64,000 nucleotides of DNA from positions 816,040 through 880,039 of the forward strand of contig VWZL01002055.1 in the NCBI GenBank assembly GCA_013396915.1, given 5' to 3'. Positions 63,424-64,000 of the stretch are shown piece after piece. The number at the start of each line of letters is the position of its first letter. Positions within the stretch are counted from its first letter, which is position 1. The notes beneath the pieces are model-generated. The model worked only from the letters and a program-made list of their open reading frames with translations, had not been told where the DNA came from and ran no database searches. A program made the position numbers and the translations under genes. Origin of the DNA: Stercorarius parasiticus. Taxonomy: Eukaryota > Chordata > Aves > Charadriiformes > Stercorariidae.

Positions 63424-63484
63424 TTTCTCAAATCACCGTGGGATGTGTCTTTGTACTTCAAAATCATCCTGGGATGTGTCTTTG
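63424..63484 (+). repeat. Tandem duplication of a ~30-bp unit
   Basis: Unit one (63424-63453) and unit two (63454-63484) share TCAAATCA-like starts and an identical GGGATGTGTCTTTG end. They differ by a few substitutions and a one-base indel. This is a diverged two-copy tandem duplication and lies within a 74-codon chance frame. Confidence 0.75.
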
Positions 63485-64000
63485 GCAAGATGTAGCTCAG
63501 AGAAGTTTAGCCGTTGCTCCTATTGTCTCAATAATAATTGACTTCTTCCACTTTGAAAAAGGTGTTACCTTACAGATTTTAACGTCCACTTTGAGTCTTA
63601 CCTGTATAAGGGAAATAAAGAATCAATAAGGGGTAAGGATTTGTTTGTGATTTTTTTGCAACAATCAATTAACAGCAATTCTCGGGTAAGACTTTATAGA
63701 AAGGTCTTGCATAAAATTTTGTTGCACCTAATGATACAACAAAAACATATCAAAGAATTTTGTGTATGTTGATACTTGCATTCAATACTGTTAATAACTT
63801 TATTTCATTTTCGAGGTATTTAATCTCATGGTTCAGTTTTATAAAATCACTACCAAATTTGTGCAGTGCAGCCTTTACCTATGGGGAGACTGACGTGCCA
63901 TGCTCAGTATTCTGAGAAGCGCTGTAGGATTGTCCCCTTCACTTTACAGCCAGGATTTTCAACGCGTGCTAGAGAAAGCAGGTATCGCCTTCTCATTGAA
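63485..64000. other. Non-coding stretch to the window edge
   Basis: AT-rich sequence with no recognised gene or repeat. The last 120 bases are slightly less AT-rich but contain no supported exon. Confidence 0.45.

Noticed and set aside
1..64000. A prokaryote-style gene cluster, CRISPR array or viral insertion
   Set aside because: Coding density is far too low, there are no spaced direct repeats, and CR1 and MIR remnants place the window in a vertebrate nuclear genome. No endogenous viral gene was recognised.

Overview
This window looks like non-coding nuclear DNA from a bird or another sauropsid. It is AT-rich, stop codons are dense in all frames, and I found no protein-coding gene, tRNA, rRNA, operon or CRISPR array. 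The best organism clue is a CR1 retrotransposon 3' end at about 53.39-53.84 kb. It carries the familiar avian CR1 reverse-transcriptase C-terminus and the 3' tail ending in ATTCTATGA. Two older CR1 copies lie at about 13.03-13.48 kb (minus strand) and 24.03-24.53 kb (plus strand). The window is either deep intergenic DNA or part of a very long intron, and the sequence alone does not say which.

Layout. 0-5 kb: a short, more GC-balanced open patch near 1.4 kb, simple repeats, ancient amniote repeat scraps and a nearly complete MIR at 4.85-5.05 kb followed by a G-rich run. 5-12 kb: mostly unremarkable AT-rich DNA with MIR-like pieces near 9.5 and 12.0 kb. 13-15.4 kb: an old CR1, a GC-richer patch with two perfect hairpins, a clear ancient repeat at 14.85 kb and a weak promoter/LTR-like arrangement. 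15.4-24 kb: MIR-like pieces at 17.0 and 17.8 kb, otherwise little. 24-34 kb: an old CR1, a hairpin, homopolymers and a MIR-like piece at 33.5 kb. 34-50 kb: little, apart from AT-rich stretches at 41.4-44.5 kb that resemble conserved regulatory DNA. 50-64 kb: a MIR piece, the youngest CR1, a 12-bp perfect hairpin, a 9-N assembly gap, two unexplained open frames at 57.8 and 58.9 kb, and a short tandem duplication at 63.4 kb.

Most short ORFs here are chance. The only ones with a recognised protein signal are the C-terminal pieces of CR1 ORF2. All repeat identities come from recalled family consensus patterns, not from a database search. No new gene system is visible. The points most worth checking are the unexplained open patches, the possible conserved elements, and the layered record of CR1, MIR and other amniote repeats.
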